A stretch of 64,000 nt of DNA, from the NCBI GenBank assembly GCA_019203745.1, contig CP078104.1, forward strand, positions 1,054,001 through 1,118,000, written 5' to 3'. Origin of the DNA: Chryseobacterium sp. E1 (GTDB lineage: Bacteria > Bacteroidota > Bacteroidia > Flavobacteriales > Weeksellaceae). This document shows, piece by piece, positions 9,275-19,593 of the stretch. The notes beneath the pieces were generated by a model. It had not been told where the DNA came from and ran no database searches. It saw only the letters and a list, made by a program, of their open reading frames with translations. Each line of letters begins with the position of its first letter. The first letter of the stretch is position 1. A program made the translations under genes and the position numbers.

Positions 9275-9883
9275 TTATTTTTTTATATAAGAAAGTGACT
9301 CAGGACCTTTGTTACAGACAAGATCCAAAACCGATAAATCTTCCAAAAATCCGAATTTATCTGAGAAAGTCTGATAATATTCTTCCATTTCAAATTCTGA
9401 AGGGTGTTTTGCCGAGAATTTTTCTCTGAAACTGATACCTTCCGGATTTTTGATATATTCTACATTCAAAGAGTGTGCCTTTTCTGTTTTAAGTACCTGT
9501 TGGATGATCTCTAACCCTTTAAGGTTAAAATCCAAAAGAAATTTTTCTTTCATATCGAAGATCTTTCTGAATTTATCTTCATAATATTCAAAATAAGGAG
9601 AGCTTTGATAAGCGGTCTTGATCGACTTCCAGTGAAGGGTTCTCCAATCTTCTCGGTAAGAAATTTCCATATCTTTCATTTCCCTTTTCCCATTGTGGTT
9701 CATAGGGATGATCAGCGACAGTTTTCCATTGGCTCCATAGATATTCGCTCTGTTTCTATAGGTCTGCTTTGGAAAATTTTCAAATTGTTCAAATACAACG
9801 TCATTTTCAGCATCCAAAAACACTGAAAACCATGAAACCGGTGGTAAATAAAATACCGGTAATAAAACATTCTTCATATTCAT
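9275..9883 (-). CDS. WbqC-family protein
   Basis: 202 aa, intact. MKNVLLPVFYLPPVSWFSVFLDAENDV and NRANIYGANGKLSLIIPM are the hallmark segments of the WbqC-like family, where an N-terminal YLPP(V) motif precedes a KQTYRNR-type stretch. The family occurs in O-antigen loci, but its biochemistry is not settled. In flavobacteria it commonly follows lepB, as it does here. The ATG at residue 1 or residue 3 could serve as start. Confidence 0.85.
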   Translation of the reverse strand: MNMKNVLLPVFYLPPVSWFSVFLDAENDVVFEQFENFPKQTYRNRANIYGANGKLSLIIPMNHNGKREMKDMEISYREDWRTLHWKSIKTAYQSSPYFEYYEDKFRKIFDMKEKFLLDFNLKGLEIIQQVLKTEKAHSLNVEYIKNPEGISFREKFSAKHPSEFEMEEYYQTFSDKFGFLEDLSVLDLVCNKGPESLSYIKK

Positions 9884-9887
9884 AATG

Positions 9888-9921
9888 CAAAAATGAAGTA
9901 TTTTTTCAAATACTTCATTCT
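9888..9921 (-). terminator. terminator after lepB
   Basis: Perfect 12-bp stem AATGAAGTATTT / AAATACTTCATT with a 4-nt loop and a short T tract on the minus strand. It lies just downstream of lepB and upstream of the WbqC start. Confidence 0.75.
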
Positions 9922-9943
9922 ATTTTAAGTTTAATTTTTTCTA

Positions 9944-11585
9944 TTAATCGTTTTCAGTTTTGTTCTTTCTGAACAATTTCACGAAATACTCCCATCCGAA
10001 GAACAATATTAGAATCATTGCTGCGATCCACCAGTAAGAGGTTTTATTGGCTTCTCCGGTGTTTGTTGCTTTAAACATTCTGTCCCAACGGATCTTGAAT
10101 GGTGCCTGATACGTAGAGCTGCTGTCTGCAAAGGCTCCCTGAAGGCTCATCCATGTAAACATCGGTTTTCCTACAATGTTTTCTTCCGGAACGAAACCAA
10201 AGAATCTTGCATCTAAGGAAGCATCTCTGTTGTCTCCCACCATCATATAATAATCCTGCTGAATGGTATACTGATTAGCTTCTTTTCCGTTGATAAAGAT
10301 TTTTCCGTTCTTTTTCTCTAAACTGTTGTGCTCATATTCAGAAATAATCCATTGGTACATTGGAAGTGTTTCCTGATTGATGGCTACAACATCTCCTTTT
10401 TAGGAATTCTTACAGGACCGTACCAATCCTGGTTCCAAGGTTTGTTGACAGGGAAGATAGACTGAGTGGTATCAATTTTAGTTTTGGCTTCATCTCTGTA
10501 ATAAATGGCAGCTTCTCCTTTGGGGGAAACTTCTTCTTTCATATCAATTACCTGAGAAAGCTCTTTAATTTCTTTCGCTGTTTTATCTGTCAGCCCCTGG
10601 AAAGCGTAAAGATATCCTTTGTCTGTCTGTACTTCCTGAACCGGTAAAAAGCCATATGTATTATATAATGAAGGAATATCCAACTGGCTTCCTGTAGTTA
10701 CAATATATCTGTGCTGAACTTCCTGGTCTCCTAAAACGGTTTCCGGCTTGCCGTTCACAAAAAGTCTTCCGGCTCTCATTTCAAAAGTATCTCCTGCTGT
10801 AGCCACACATCTTTTTACATACGGATCTTTTCTGTCGATTGCTGTGTGTACGGAATCCTGAGGATAGTTGAAAACAACCACGTCATTTTTCTGAGGTTTA
10901 TTAAATTGTAAAATTCTTGTGTAAGGTAACTTTACTCCATCTACGTAAGATTTGGGATCATCTTTGGGATTTCCTTTCTGGCCTGTATCCATAATGGTTC
11001 CCTGAAGGAAAGGTATTGCTACAGGACGCATTGGCAATCTGTATCCATAGCTCCATTTGTTTACGAAAAGAAAATCTCCTACCAGCAATGTTCTTTCCAT
11101 TGATCCTGTAGGAATTCCGAACGGCTGTGTTACAAAAACGTGGATAATGGTTGCAAAAACTACGGCAAACGTAATGGAACCGATAAATGTATCTTTCTTT
11201 TGAGCGTTTTCTCTTCATCTGTAAGAAACAGGTCATTGGCGTTTTCATCTTCCAATTCTACGTCTTTAGAATAATTGATCACGGCCATATAGATAAACGG
11301 AAGAATCACAGTAAGAATCTGATCCTTGAACAGTGTTTTTCCGAACTTCTTCACTAAGTAAAGGTGAAAAACAGACATCATAATGGGTCCTACGATCGGA
11401 AGATAGGATAGAATAGCCCACCATTTCGGGTGTTTTGTTTCTTTAAGAATAATAAAATAGTTGTAGAAAGGTATAAAAGCAAATAAAGGGTTATACCCCA
11501 TTTTCTTGAACAGCTTCCAAGTTGAAATCCCCATCAATACAGATAAAATGAGGACATACACTGTATAAGTTAAAAAATAATTCAT
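9944..11585 (-). CDS. lepB: signal peptidase I, long flavobacterial form
   Basis: About 547 aa, nearly twice the E. coli enzyme, as is common in Bacteroidota. The N-terminus has several membrane segments. The catalytic serine is in PTGSMERTLLVGD and the catalytic lysine in DPYVKRCVATAGD. Box E, MMVGDNRDASLDARFFG, is near the C-terminus and a final membrane helix (WWIAAMILILFFGWEYF) closes the protein. One A is missing from a run near 11200 and one near 10401. It cleaves signal peptides at the outer face of the inner membrane. It follows dapB in the conserved parAB-dapB-lepB block. Confidence 0.93.
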
Positions 11586-11604
11586 AAATTTTTGTGCCTA
11601 TTCT

Positions 11605-11690
11605 TATGATATAAATGATAAATGATGAGTAATAAATGATCACAGCAGGTCGCTATTTACAATTCACTATTCATCATTTTCTGTTTATTT
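11605..11690. repeat. imperfect inverted repeat, TAAATGATGA type
   Basis: AATGATGAGTAATAAATGAT on the left and TCACTATTCATCATT on the right form a degenerate inverted repeat in the gap between dapB and lepB. Related elements lie at 13990-14065 and 43728-43798. It could act as a processing or termination hairpin. Confidence 0.45.
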
Positions 11691-11718
11691 GTCTGCAATT
11701 TACAGAATTTGTTACAAA

Positions 11719-12418
11719 TTAAAGCCCCAAAACGTCTTTCATTCCGAAGTTTCCTTTTTATCTTTGATCCACTCAGCAGCAACTACAGCTCCCAATGCAA
11801 AGCCGTTTCTGTTGAAAGCAGTATGTTTGATTTCAATCTCATCTACTTCACTTCTGTAGAATACGCTGTGGGTTCCCGGAACTTCATCTTCACGAACTGC
11901 GAAAATACCAAGCTGTTTTCCTTCTGTTTCTTCCAGTTTCCAGGCATCAAACTTAGGATTATTCTGTATAATACCTTCTGCGATGGAAATAGCAGTACCG
12001 CTTGGTGCATCTTTTTTATGGATATGGTGAATTTCTTCCAGCTGACAAGAATATTCGTCCACGTTTTTCATCAGATCGGCAAGTTTTTCGTTTAAAGCAA
12101 AAAATAAATTCACGCCTAAACTAAAGTTGGAACCATATAGGAATGCCGTATCATTTTCTACGGCCAGTTTTTCTATTTCTTCTTTTTCTCCAGCCATCCT
12201 GTAGTTCCGCAGATTACCGGAATTTTATTTTCAAGGCAGGCTTTGATATTATCATAGGCCACTTCCGGCAGAGAGAACTCAATCACAACATCCGGATTGT
12301 TAAGATTTTCAGCAGTTGGAGTTTCTTTCAGGCGGGCCACCACTTCATGACCTCTTTTCTGTGCGATCTCATCAATGATCTTTCCCATCTTACCATAACC
12401 CACTAATGCTATTTTCAT
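11719..12418 (-). CDS. dapB: 4-hydroxy-tetrahydrodipicolinate reductase
   Basis: About 233 aa. NAD(P)H-dependent step of lysine and diaminopimelate synthesis. N-terminal MKIALVGYGKMGKII dinucleotide motif, then GTTGW, and the catalytic segment EIHHIHKKDAPSGTA (the DapB signature E-x-HH-x-x-K-x-D-x-PSGTA). One A is missing near 12192 and one near 11760; the second repair gives the C-terminus GNFGMKDVLGL, a typical DapB ending, with stop at 11719-11721. Confidence 0.95.
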
Positions 12419-12492
12419 AATCTTTTTTTTTTTTAATCCTGCATTTTCCTCTTAAGGCATCATGCTTTTACTATTCTACTAAAATCTATAAC

Positions 12493-13112
12493 TTAAACTA
12501 CGGTTTTCGGTGCATCATATCCGTACTGATCCTGAATCATAGACGGCTTGAAGGTAAGATCCGGATCATGACGGCTTTCATAAAGATGCGCATCCACTAC
12601 GGCATCTACTATATTCAGAATATAAATCAGTCCTGTAATGGCAATGGCATAGTCTCTTTGTCTTTTCGACCTGTCCTGTGCATTCCCCAATGCTCTTTTG
12701 TCTAACCAGGGATGGCTGTCTACAAATTCATTGGGTGTCCCATTAAGTTTAGCGATGTAATATTCACGGTATTTTTTGTATTGGTTGTCATTCCAGACCG
12801 CAATACCTACTCCTGCTCCTACAGCTCCCCAAACAATGGGAATCTTCCAGTATTTTTGTTATAGAATTGTCCCAGTCCCGGTAAAACTGCTGAATACAGA
12901 CCTGCTCTGGTAGGATTCAGCTTAATCGTTTTCTTTGTAGGGCCATTCGCTTTTTCAAGATCTTCAATGATCTTAGATTCTGTTTTCCCCGGTTTCAGCG
13001 CAGGGGTTTCCGGTTTCGGAGGCGTCTGCATCCGAACGGTATCAATTGGATTGACTTGTGAGTAGGCCAGTGCAGCCAGGCACAAGAAAAATGTGAAAAA
13101 TATTTTCTTCAT
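12493..13112 (-). CDS. DUF5683 domain protein
   Basis: About 206 aa. Sec signal MKKIFFTFFLCLAALAYSQ, a proline-rich linker, then SAVLPGLGQFYNKKYWKIP and a hydrophobic hairpin, the DUF5683 signature found next to parB throughout flavobacteria. One A is missing near 12857. Its ATG overlaps the parB stop by one base (TAATG), so the pair is probably translationally coupled. Likely an inner-membrane protein; function unknown. Confidence 0.85.
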
Positions 13113-13980
13113 TATTTAATATGGGATAAAATATACTCCAGCTCTTCTTCATTTTTGAAGTCCAGAACAATTTTACCTTTTTACCATTCCCCGAAGTTTT
13201 GATCTCCACTTTTACCTCTAAGATATCAGCGATGGTCTTCTGGGCTCTTTTATAATTATTGGAAAGCTCCATGCTTGCTTTTTTAGCAGCCGGAGATTTA
13301 GGATTCTTCAGGGCAGCAGCAGCCTGCTCGGCCTGACGAACGTTTAATTTTTCTTTAATGATCAGCCCGAATAAAACCTGCTGGTCTTCTTCACTTTCAA
13401 GACTGATGATCGCTCTTCCGTGTCCTGCAGAAATCTCACCGCTTCTGATGGCATTCTGAATATCCGGATTTAATCTCAACAATCTGATCGAATTGGTAAT
13501 GGTACTTCTGTCCTTCCCTATTCTCTGGCTCAGATTTTCCTGAGTAAGACCGATCTCCTCCAAAAGTCTATGATAAGTCAAAGCAATTTCAATGGCATCA
13601 AGATCTTCTCTCTGGATGTTTTCAACAAGAGCCATTTCAAGAAGTTCCTGATCATTTACCAGACGGATATAGGCAGGAATAGTCGTTAAGCCTGCAATTT
13701 TACTGGCTCTATAACGTCTTTCCCCGGATATGATTTCAAATTTCTCGCCGTCTTTTCTTAAGGTAATCGGCTGGATCACGCCTAAGTTTTTGATAGACTG
13801 GGCAAGTTCGTTTAACGCCTTTTCATCAAAATAAGTTCTCGGCTGCGTCGGGTTCGGATAAATATCTTCAAGCGCAACTTCTACAATATTTCCTACAAAC
13901 TTATCTGCTCCCTCATCGGTAGCGGAATTCACAGTTGCTTTGGATTCTGCACTTAAAATGGCGCCCAAGCCGCGTCCCAT
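13112..13980 (-). CDS. parB: chromosome-partitioning protein ParB
   Basis: About 289 aa. MGRGLGAILS start (ATG 13978-13980). The CTPase core carries NPTQPRTYFDEKALNELAQSI and GERRYRASK; ALVENIQREDLD and the helix-turn-helix LSQRIGKDRSTITNSIRLLRL follow. It binds parS sites and loads SMC. One A is missing near 13175; repair gives the C-terminal GKIVLDFKNEEELEYILSHIK dimerisation end. It follows parA by 91 nt. No parS palindrome is seen in the window. Confidence 0.95.
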
Positions 13981-13989
13981 AGCTCTTTT

Positions 13990-14065
13990 TTGTCCTTCAT
14001 AGATATAATTGATAAATGATGTTTTGATAAGTGATGAACCGGCATTCACTTATTGGCCATTTATT
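13990..14065. repeat. imperfect inverted repeat, TAAATGATGA type
   Basis: GATAAGTGATGAA and TTCACTTATTGG form the arms, preceded by TTGATAAATGATG. It fills the parA-parB gap. See the related elements at 11605 and 43728. Confidence 0.45.
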
Positions 14066-14071
14066 ATTAAT

Positions 14072-14842
14072 TTAATTCTTTACTAAATTTTCATTCTTCA
14101 AAAGAACTTCTTCAGCTAACTGAATGTACTGAACAGCCCCTTTACTTTCTGCATCATAGTTCAGGATACTTTCTCCAAAACTAGGTGCTTCACTCAATCT
14201 TACGTTTCTGCTGATAATGGTTTCAAAAACCATCTCAGGGAAGTGCAGATTCACTTCTTCCACAACCTGGTTAGACAGTCTTAATCTGCTGTCATACATC
14301 GTCAGAAGAAGCCCTTCTATTCCAAGGTCTTTGTTATGAATCTTCTGAACATTTTTAACGGTATTCAGAAGTTTTCCCAGTCCTTCCAGTGCAAAGTACT
14401 CGCACTGAATCGGGATGATGACAGAGTCTGCCGCTGTAAGGGCATTTACGGTAATAAGACCTAAACTTGGTGCACAGTCGATAATGATATAATCATAATC
14501 ATCTCTTACGCTGGCCAATGCTTTTTCAGCATATACTCACGGTCTTCCTTGTCTACCAATTCGATTTCTGCAGCTACCAGGTCAATATGTGACGGGATAA
14601 TATCCAGGTTCGAGTTGCAGTTCTCTTGATACAAAGTCTTGTATCTGCACTATGCTCCAACAGATTGTATGTAGAGTACTGAACATCTTCAACGCCCAGC
14701 CCTGATGTAGCATTCGCCTGGGGATCAGCGTCAATGATTAATATTCTTTTTCCAATACTCCTAATGCTGCTGCCAGATTTACAGCGGTAGTCGTTTTTCC
14801 GACACCTCCTTTCTGATTAGCAATACCTATGATTTTTGCCAT
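14072..14842 (-). CDS. parA: chromosome-partitioning ATPase ParA/Soj
   Basis: About 257 aa. Deviant Walker [18 protein letters not shown] at residues 6-22, Walker A' [13 protein letters not shown], and [17 protein letters not shown] for the Walker B region. It drives segregation with ParB. Three single A losses (near 14525, 14625 and 14753) leave the length divisible by three but break the middle. Repair gives [21 protein letters not shown]. The start is the ATG at 14840-14842, about 20 nt from a TATTTTTG box. Confidence 0.94.
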
Positions 14843-14860
14843 TATTCGAACTTTAAGTTT

Positions 14861-14868
14861 CAAAAATA
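14861..14868 (-). promoter_or_regulatory. TAnnTTTG promoter box for parA
   Basis: TATTTTTG on the minus strand close upstream of the parA start, giving a very short leader. It probably drives the parA-parB-DUF5683 block. Confidence 0.45.
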
Positions 14869-15003
14869 CACTTTTTCTTTGCTCCCGGTGAAGGGGAAAA
14901 TCAAAATTGAGTTAAAATATTGTTAATAAGCAATTTAACGATAAAAAAATTATCCACAAAAAAATTCTTTGTGGATAACTATTAAAAATTGTTTTCAGAG
15001 CAA

Positions 15004-15854
15004 TTAATCAAACTTCATAGAGATCGGAAATTTGAAATAACTTCTTACGAATTCTCCTTTTTGTTTTTGGCAGGAATCCATTTCCCTTTGTTTGAGATTG
15101 ATTTAATTGTTCTCATTGCCTCATTATTAAAATCGGCATTGGTTCCATTAGCTTTTACCCCTGAGATCGTACCATCCATTTCTACAATAAAAGTCACTGT
15201 AGTTTTCACCAGCTCTTCGGATTCAAATCCTGAACCGTCAAAGTTGTTCATTACTTTATTTCTGAAAGACTCTATCCCTCCAACGAAATTAGCTTCAGAA
15301 CCTAATTCGCCGGATTCTACAATTTTATTTTTATCTACCGGCCCAGAAATCACTGGTGGCGGCGTATTGATTACAGGACCAGTCCCCACTGTTAATGTTG
15401 GTACATTGGGTGTATTCGGCGCAATAGGATCTCCTTTAAAATTGTCTTTAAAACCTGCTACTGCATCATCAGGAATGGGATCCTTTTTCACATTATCCTG
15501 AGCTGTACTTGACGGTGTAGGCACTGTGCTGTCAAATGTTTTTGTATTAGAAGCTGTTTCAGGCTTTACCGGTGTAATTGTTACTGGCGGAGCTACAGGT
15601 TCGTCTGGTGTAATTGGTGTAAATTCAATCTCTACTCCATCTGTTAGCACTTGTTTTCCTTCTGTTTTAAATGCTGAAATCACAAGTGGTGTTAAAGACG
15701 CAGCTGCTAATAAACTTATCCCTACAAAAAGTGCTTTGGTTAATATTCTGTCTGATTCGTTTCTTAATACATAAGCTCCATATTCTTTGTTACGGTGCTC
15801 AAAAAGAACTTCGTTGAAGCGAAATTCCTGGTTTTGATTCTGTTGTTTCATCAC
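15004..15854 (-). CDS. energy transducer TonB
   Basis: About 283 aa. A cytoplasmic N-terminus with FRFNEVLFEHRNKEYGAYVLR, then a single membrane segment (about residues 38-60), a long Pro/Thr-rich periplasmic spacer, and a C-terminal TonB domain. The domain shows VTFIVEMDGTISGVKANGTN and, after restoring one A near 15058, GKWIPAKNKKGEFVRSYFKFP. The FxEVLFEHRNKEYGAYxLR opening is typical of Bacteroidota TonB proteins. It would power TonB-dependent receptors such as the SusC homologue at 61031. Confidence 0.9.
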
Positions 15855-16256
15855 TACTACTATTTAAACTGTTAAAAAAGCGATTATTAGTTTGTTAGTT
15901 CTTATCGATAAGCAATGATTCAATATCAAAAGATCTGCCAGAATTTTATCAAAACAACATAATATTAGAAAAATTTATGATAAAGTTGAAAATTTAACAT
16001 TTTGAAATTTAAAATCTTTCTTTAAAACCCAGATTATTTTTCGGAAAAATACAATAGCAAAGCATTAATAATCATGAGAATGACGGAACTGATTTTTGTT
16101 TTTGGCATAAACATCGGACAAGATTTTTTGAACGCCAGGATCGCAGAGTTTTTTTAAATAAACATTGAATTCGTTCGCAAAGGCGTTTCAATCAGCAATT
16201 TCCTGAAAATATAAATTTTTCATTAAGGTGGAAGGTAAAAGGATAAGACTATTAAG

Positions 16257-16340
16257 ATGCAGCTTCATTTAAAAAAACTCTGGTTCTCCTTATTATTCTT
16301 CGCTTTTCTTAATGGTTATAGGTTGCAAAATAATCCGTAA
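16257..16340 (+). CDS. possible small hydrophobic peptide, 27 aa
   Basis: ATG to TAA encodes a 27-aa peptide with a basic start (MQLHLKKLW) and a hydrophobic centre (FSLLFFAFL). It sits in the 545-nt gap (15855-16400) between the tonB and purA genes. There is no clear ribosome-binding site and no family can be assigned. It may be chance. Apart from this and the purA terminator, I see nothing else in that gap. Confidence 0.2.
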   Translation: MQLHLKKLWFSLLFFAFLNGYRLQNNP

Positions 16341-16344
16341 AGGT

Positions 16345-16379
16345 AAAAAAAAGAGGCCTTCACCACTGAAAGCCTCTTT
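16345..16379 (-). terminator. terminator of purA
   Basis: On the minus strand AAAGAGGCTTT and AAGGCCTCTTT form a strong stem followed by a T run. It lies about 22 nt past the purA stop. Confidence 0.85.
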
Positions 16380-16400
16380 CTATTTTATGATCTGAGAATT

Positions 16401-17686
16401 TTAGAATAATTCTTTTCTGATAATGTTCTGACTTCTCTCAGGACCTACAGAAACCAAATATACATTGATTCCTAAATATTTCTCGATAAATTCGATGTAT
16501 TTCTGAGCATTGTCCGGAAGTTCATCATAGCTTCTTGCTTTTGTGATATCTTCCTCCCAACCTGGTAAATCCTGGTAAATTGGCTCGTAGTTGTATAATT
16601 TTTCTGTTGACGAAGTGAAATAATCGATAATTTTTCCGTCTTCAGTTTTATAATGAGTAACGATTTTAAGGTTTTCAATTCCTGTAAGAACGTCAAGCTT
16701 AGTGATGACAAGATTGTTGATTCCGTTGATCATACAAGCATGCTTTAAAGAAACAAGGTCTAACCAACCTGTTCTTCTCGGTCTTCCTGTAGTTGCTCCG
16801 AATTCACCACCAATCTGTCTGATTTTCTCACCCAATTCATTATCAAGCTCAGATGGGAAAGGTCCGTTTCCTACTCTGGTACAGTATGCTTTTGCCACAC
16901 CGATCAGGTTCTGAAGTGATGTTGGCGGAACACCTGCTCCTGAACAAACACCTCCTGTAGACGGAGAAGAAGAAGTTACGTACGGATAAGTACCGAAGTC
17001 GATATCAAGCATCAACGCCTGAGCTCCTTCGAACAATACGTTCTTTCCTTCCTGAATGGCTTCGTTTAATTCCAGCTCTGTATCAACAATTCTGTCCTGA
17101 AGCTGTTTTCCAATTTCAAGGAATTCGTTGTAGATCTCTTCAACATCTAAAACCGGCTTTCCGTAATATTTTTCAAAAAGAGAGTTTTTAACTTTTAAGT
17201 TTTTCTCGATTTTGTCTCTTAAAATCTCAGGATTTAAAAGGTCTACCATTCTGATCCCGACTCTTGCAATTTTATCTTCATAACAAGGTCCGATTCCTTT
17301 TTGGTAGTTCCGATCTGAGTTCCTCCGTGTTCCTCTTCACGGTAAGTATCCAAAAGGATGTGGTAAGGCATGATTACATGCGCTCTTCTGCTGATAAAGA
17401 TATGATCTGTTCTCAAGCCTTTGCTCTCGATCTGATTCACTTCTTTAATGAAAGACTTAGGGTTTACCACTACTCCGTTCGCAATGATACATTTCCCTTT
17501 GCATTGAAGAACTCCTGAAGGAAGAAGGTGTAGAACGAATTTCTCATCACCCACATAAACCGTGTGACCAGCGTTGTCTCCACCCTGGAAACGCACTACA
17601 TAGTCCGATTTTGCTGATAAAACATCCGTGATTTTTCCTTTGCCTTCATCTCCGTACTGAAGACCTACAACTACATAAGTTGACAT
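16401..17686 (-). CDS. purA: adenylosuccinate synthetase
   Basis: About 428 aa, normal length. First committed step from IMP to AMP, GTP-dependent. N-terminal GLQYGDEGKGKITD with the GDEGKGK loop, then QGGDNAGHTV (catalytic His), and GEFGATTGRPRRTGWLD. One A is missing from a run near 17298 (TTKKGIGPCYEDK), the only break. The start is ATG 17684-17686 after a TAATTTTG box; it has its own terminator, so it looks monocistronic. Confidence 0.97.
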
Positions 17687-17712
17687 ATTTTACATTTGTT
17701 TTTAGATTCGTG

Positions 17713-17720
17713 CAAAATTA
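17713..17720 (-). promoter_or_regulatory. TAnnTTTG promoter box for purA
   Basis: TAATTTTG on the minus strand, 27 nt upstream of the purA ATG. Confidence 0.5.
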
Positions 17721-17879
17721 CTTTTAAAAAATTGGGTGAGCAAATTTGAAGGGAATTTTATTTTTGGATGGGGTGGAAATCATGATTTTAAATTGATCAA
17801 TATATTAAGGTCTATTATAATTATATTTGATGTAAAAGATAAAATACAAATGCTAAATTTTTCAATGCATTCTATTAAG

Positions 17880-17887
17880 TAACTTTG
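17880..17887 (+). promoter_or_regulatory. TAnnTTTG promoter box for the lipase gene
   Basis: TAACTTTG, 19 nt upstream of the lipase ATG at 17907, after a long A/T-rich tract. Confidence 0.5.
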
Positions 17888-17906
17888 GTCTTCTAAAAAA
17901 ATAAAT

Positions 17907-18828
17907 ATGTCTTCAAAATCATCATACCTTTCCTCTAACCTCAACAATGATTCAAAGCTTTTCTATACCCTGTTCTCCCCGGAAACAGCCAAAGCCACCC
18001 TACTCATCGTTCATGGCATGCAGGAACACAGCGGCAGATATTCAGGAATTGCAGAATATTTTGCAAACCATGGGATTGCTGTGTTGACGTATGATCATCT
18101 GGGGCACGGGAAATCGGTAAAAATAAAGATGAAATTGGCTTCTTCCAGCTTAAGAAACCGGATGAAAGACTTGTTTCAGATGCAGAAATGATGGCAGATT
18201 ATCTTACTGAGCAGTATCCCGGTATTCCGCATTTTATTCTGGGACATTCTATGGGATCTTTTGTTACCCGTTGCCTTCTTCAAAAAGCAAACAATAAGTT
18301 TGCAGGAGCGATTATTACCGGAACCGGAGGGCCGTTGGCAGGAATTGACTTATTGATAGGCTATTTGTCATTGGCTACAGCTATTGCTCCTCGTCATCGT
18401 ACTTTTTAAATTCTGTCTTTACGAGTGTCAATAACAAACATTTTAAAAAAGATAAAGACTTTAGTGATACCAGCTGGCTGAGCGTGAATCCGGAAAACAG
18501 AAAAGCTTTTGAGCAGGATGAACTTTGCGGAATTCCGTTTACCCATAATGCATTTTATACTTTGTTCAGCATCTATAAAAAAGCTACCTCAAGAGATTGG
18601 GCAGCTTCTATTTCTCCATCTTTTCCTTTGCTATTCGTGAGTGGGCAGAATGATCCGATCGGAGATTTTGGAAAAGGAGTCGAACATACGGTTAACAATT
18701 TAGAGACTGATGGTTTCCGGAATGTCGAAGTAAAGCTTTATCCGGAAATGCGTCACGAGATTTTGAATGAAGAAATACGGGAAGAAGTGCTGAATGGAAT
18801 TTATACCTGGATTCTGAAGTACTCTTAG
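17907..18828 (+). CDS. alpha/beta hydrolase, monoacylglycerol-lipase-like
   Basis: About 307 aa after restoring one base near 18120 and one near 18408. Oxyanion segment LLIVHGMQEHSGRY, nucleophile elbow GHSMGSF, acid in VSGQNDPIGDFGKGV, and catalytic His in YPEMRHEIL. No signal peptide, so probably cytosolic. The layout matches the Hydrolase_4 / lysophospholipase family. The natural substrate is unknown. It stands alone, upstream of an unrelated P-loop gene. Confidence 0.85.
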
Positions 18829-18906
18829 TCATATTACTTATGTCTGAGGGAATTTTTATATGCTCTCGCAGATTTTGCAGATTTCGCAGATTTAAAAACA
18901 GAAGTC

Positions 18907-19455
18907 ATGAGAATACATATTTTTGGGGCATCCAGTTCCGGGGTGACTACATTGGGGAAAGCATTGTCTGAACAACTCAATATTGAATATTTCGATAGTG
19001 ACGATTTTTTCTGGCTTAAAACTGAAGTTCCATTTACAGAAAAGCAGAATCCTGAAATCAGGAATACAACTGTTTCGGATATTCTTCATACGACCGATAA
19101 CTGGATTTTCGGAGGATCAATGATTCATTGGGGTGAAAATATTTTTCCGCCGTTTGATCTGGTTATTTTTATTTATCTGCCTCCTGAAATAAGAATGAAA
19201 AGGCTGAGAAAAAGAGAATTCGAAAGATATGGTGAAGAAATTATCACCAACCCTCAAAGAGCCGGCAAATTTGAGGAATTCTTGGAGTGGGCAAAAGATT
19301 ATGACCATGATACAGGTATTGCCAACAGAACCTTAAATGCCCATCGTGAATGGCTTTCAGGAATAGATGTTCCGTTACTTGAAATTTCAGGAGATTATCC
19401 GGTTTCAGATAAAATAAAAGTCATTTTGGACAAGATAAAACAGGATCATTTATAG
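18907..19455 (+). CDS. P-loop NTPase of adenylate-kinase-like type, Walker A lysine replaced
   Basis: 182 aa, intact. The N-terminus MRIHIFGASSSGVTTLGKAL has the shape of a Walker A loop, but the lysine position holds Val (GASSSGVTT). A DSDDFFW segment follows, and a lid-like KRLRKREFERYG. Relatives annotated as AAA-family or kinase-like proteins show the same substitution. Without the lysine, classical ATP hydrolysis is doubtful. It lies 78 nt after the lipase gene. Function unknown. Confidence 0.7.
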   Translation: MRIHIFGASSSGVTTLGKALSEQLNIEYFDSDDFFWLKTEVPFTEKQNPEIRNTTVSDILHTTDNWIFGGSMIHWGENIFPPFDLVIFIYLPPEIRMKRLRKREFERYGEEIITNPQRAGKFEEFLEWAKDYDHDTGIANRTLNAHREWLSGIDVPLLEISGDYPVSDKIKVILDKIKQDHL

Positions 19456-19516
19456 TTGAATGACCAACCAACTTTTAATATAGAATCTTTCACAGACTCG
19501 GAAAGCAATAATGAGA

Positions 19517-19546
19517 TTGAGATTGCTTCGCTTCGCTCGCAATGAC
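19517..19546. repeat. dispersed intergenic repeat (HCERSEAIS-type)
   Basis: The core GATTGCTTCGCTTCGCTCGC, followed by AATGAC, is a short palindrome-bearing repeat familiar from many bacterial intergenic regions. Its reverse strand spells the well-known spurious peptide HCERSEAIS. It lies between the P-loop and WYL genes. Confidence 0.65.
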
Positions 19547-19593
19547 TGTCATTCGTAATAATTTTATACTTTTGGTCTTCATGTCTTAAAATA

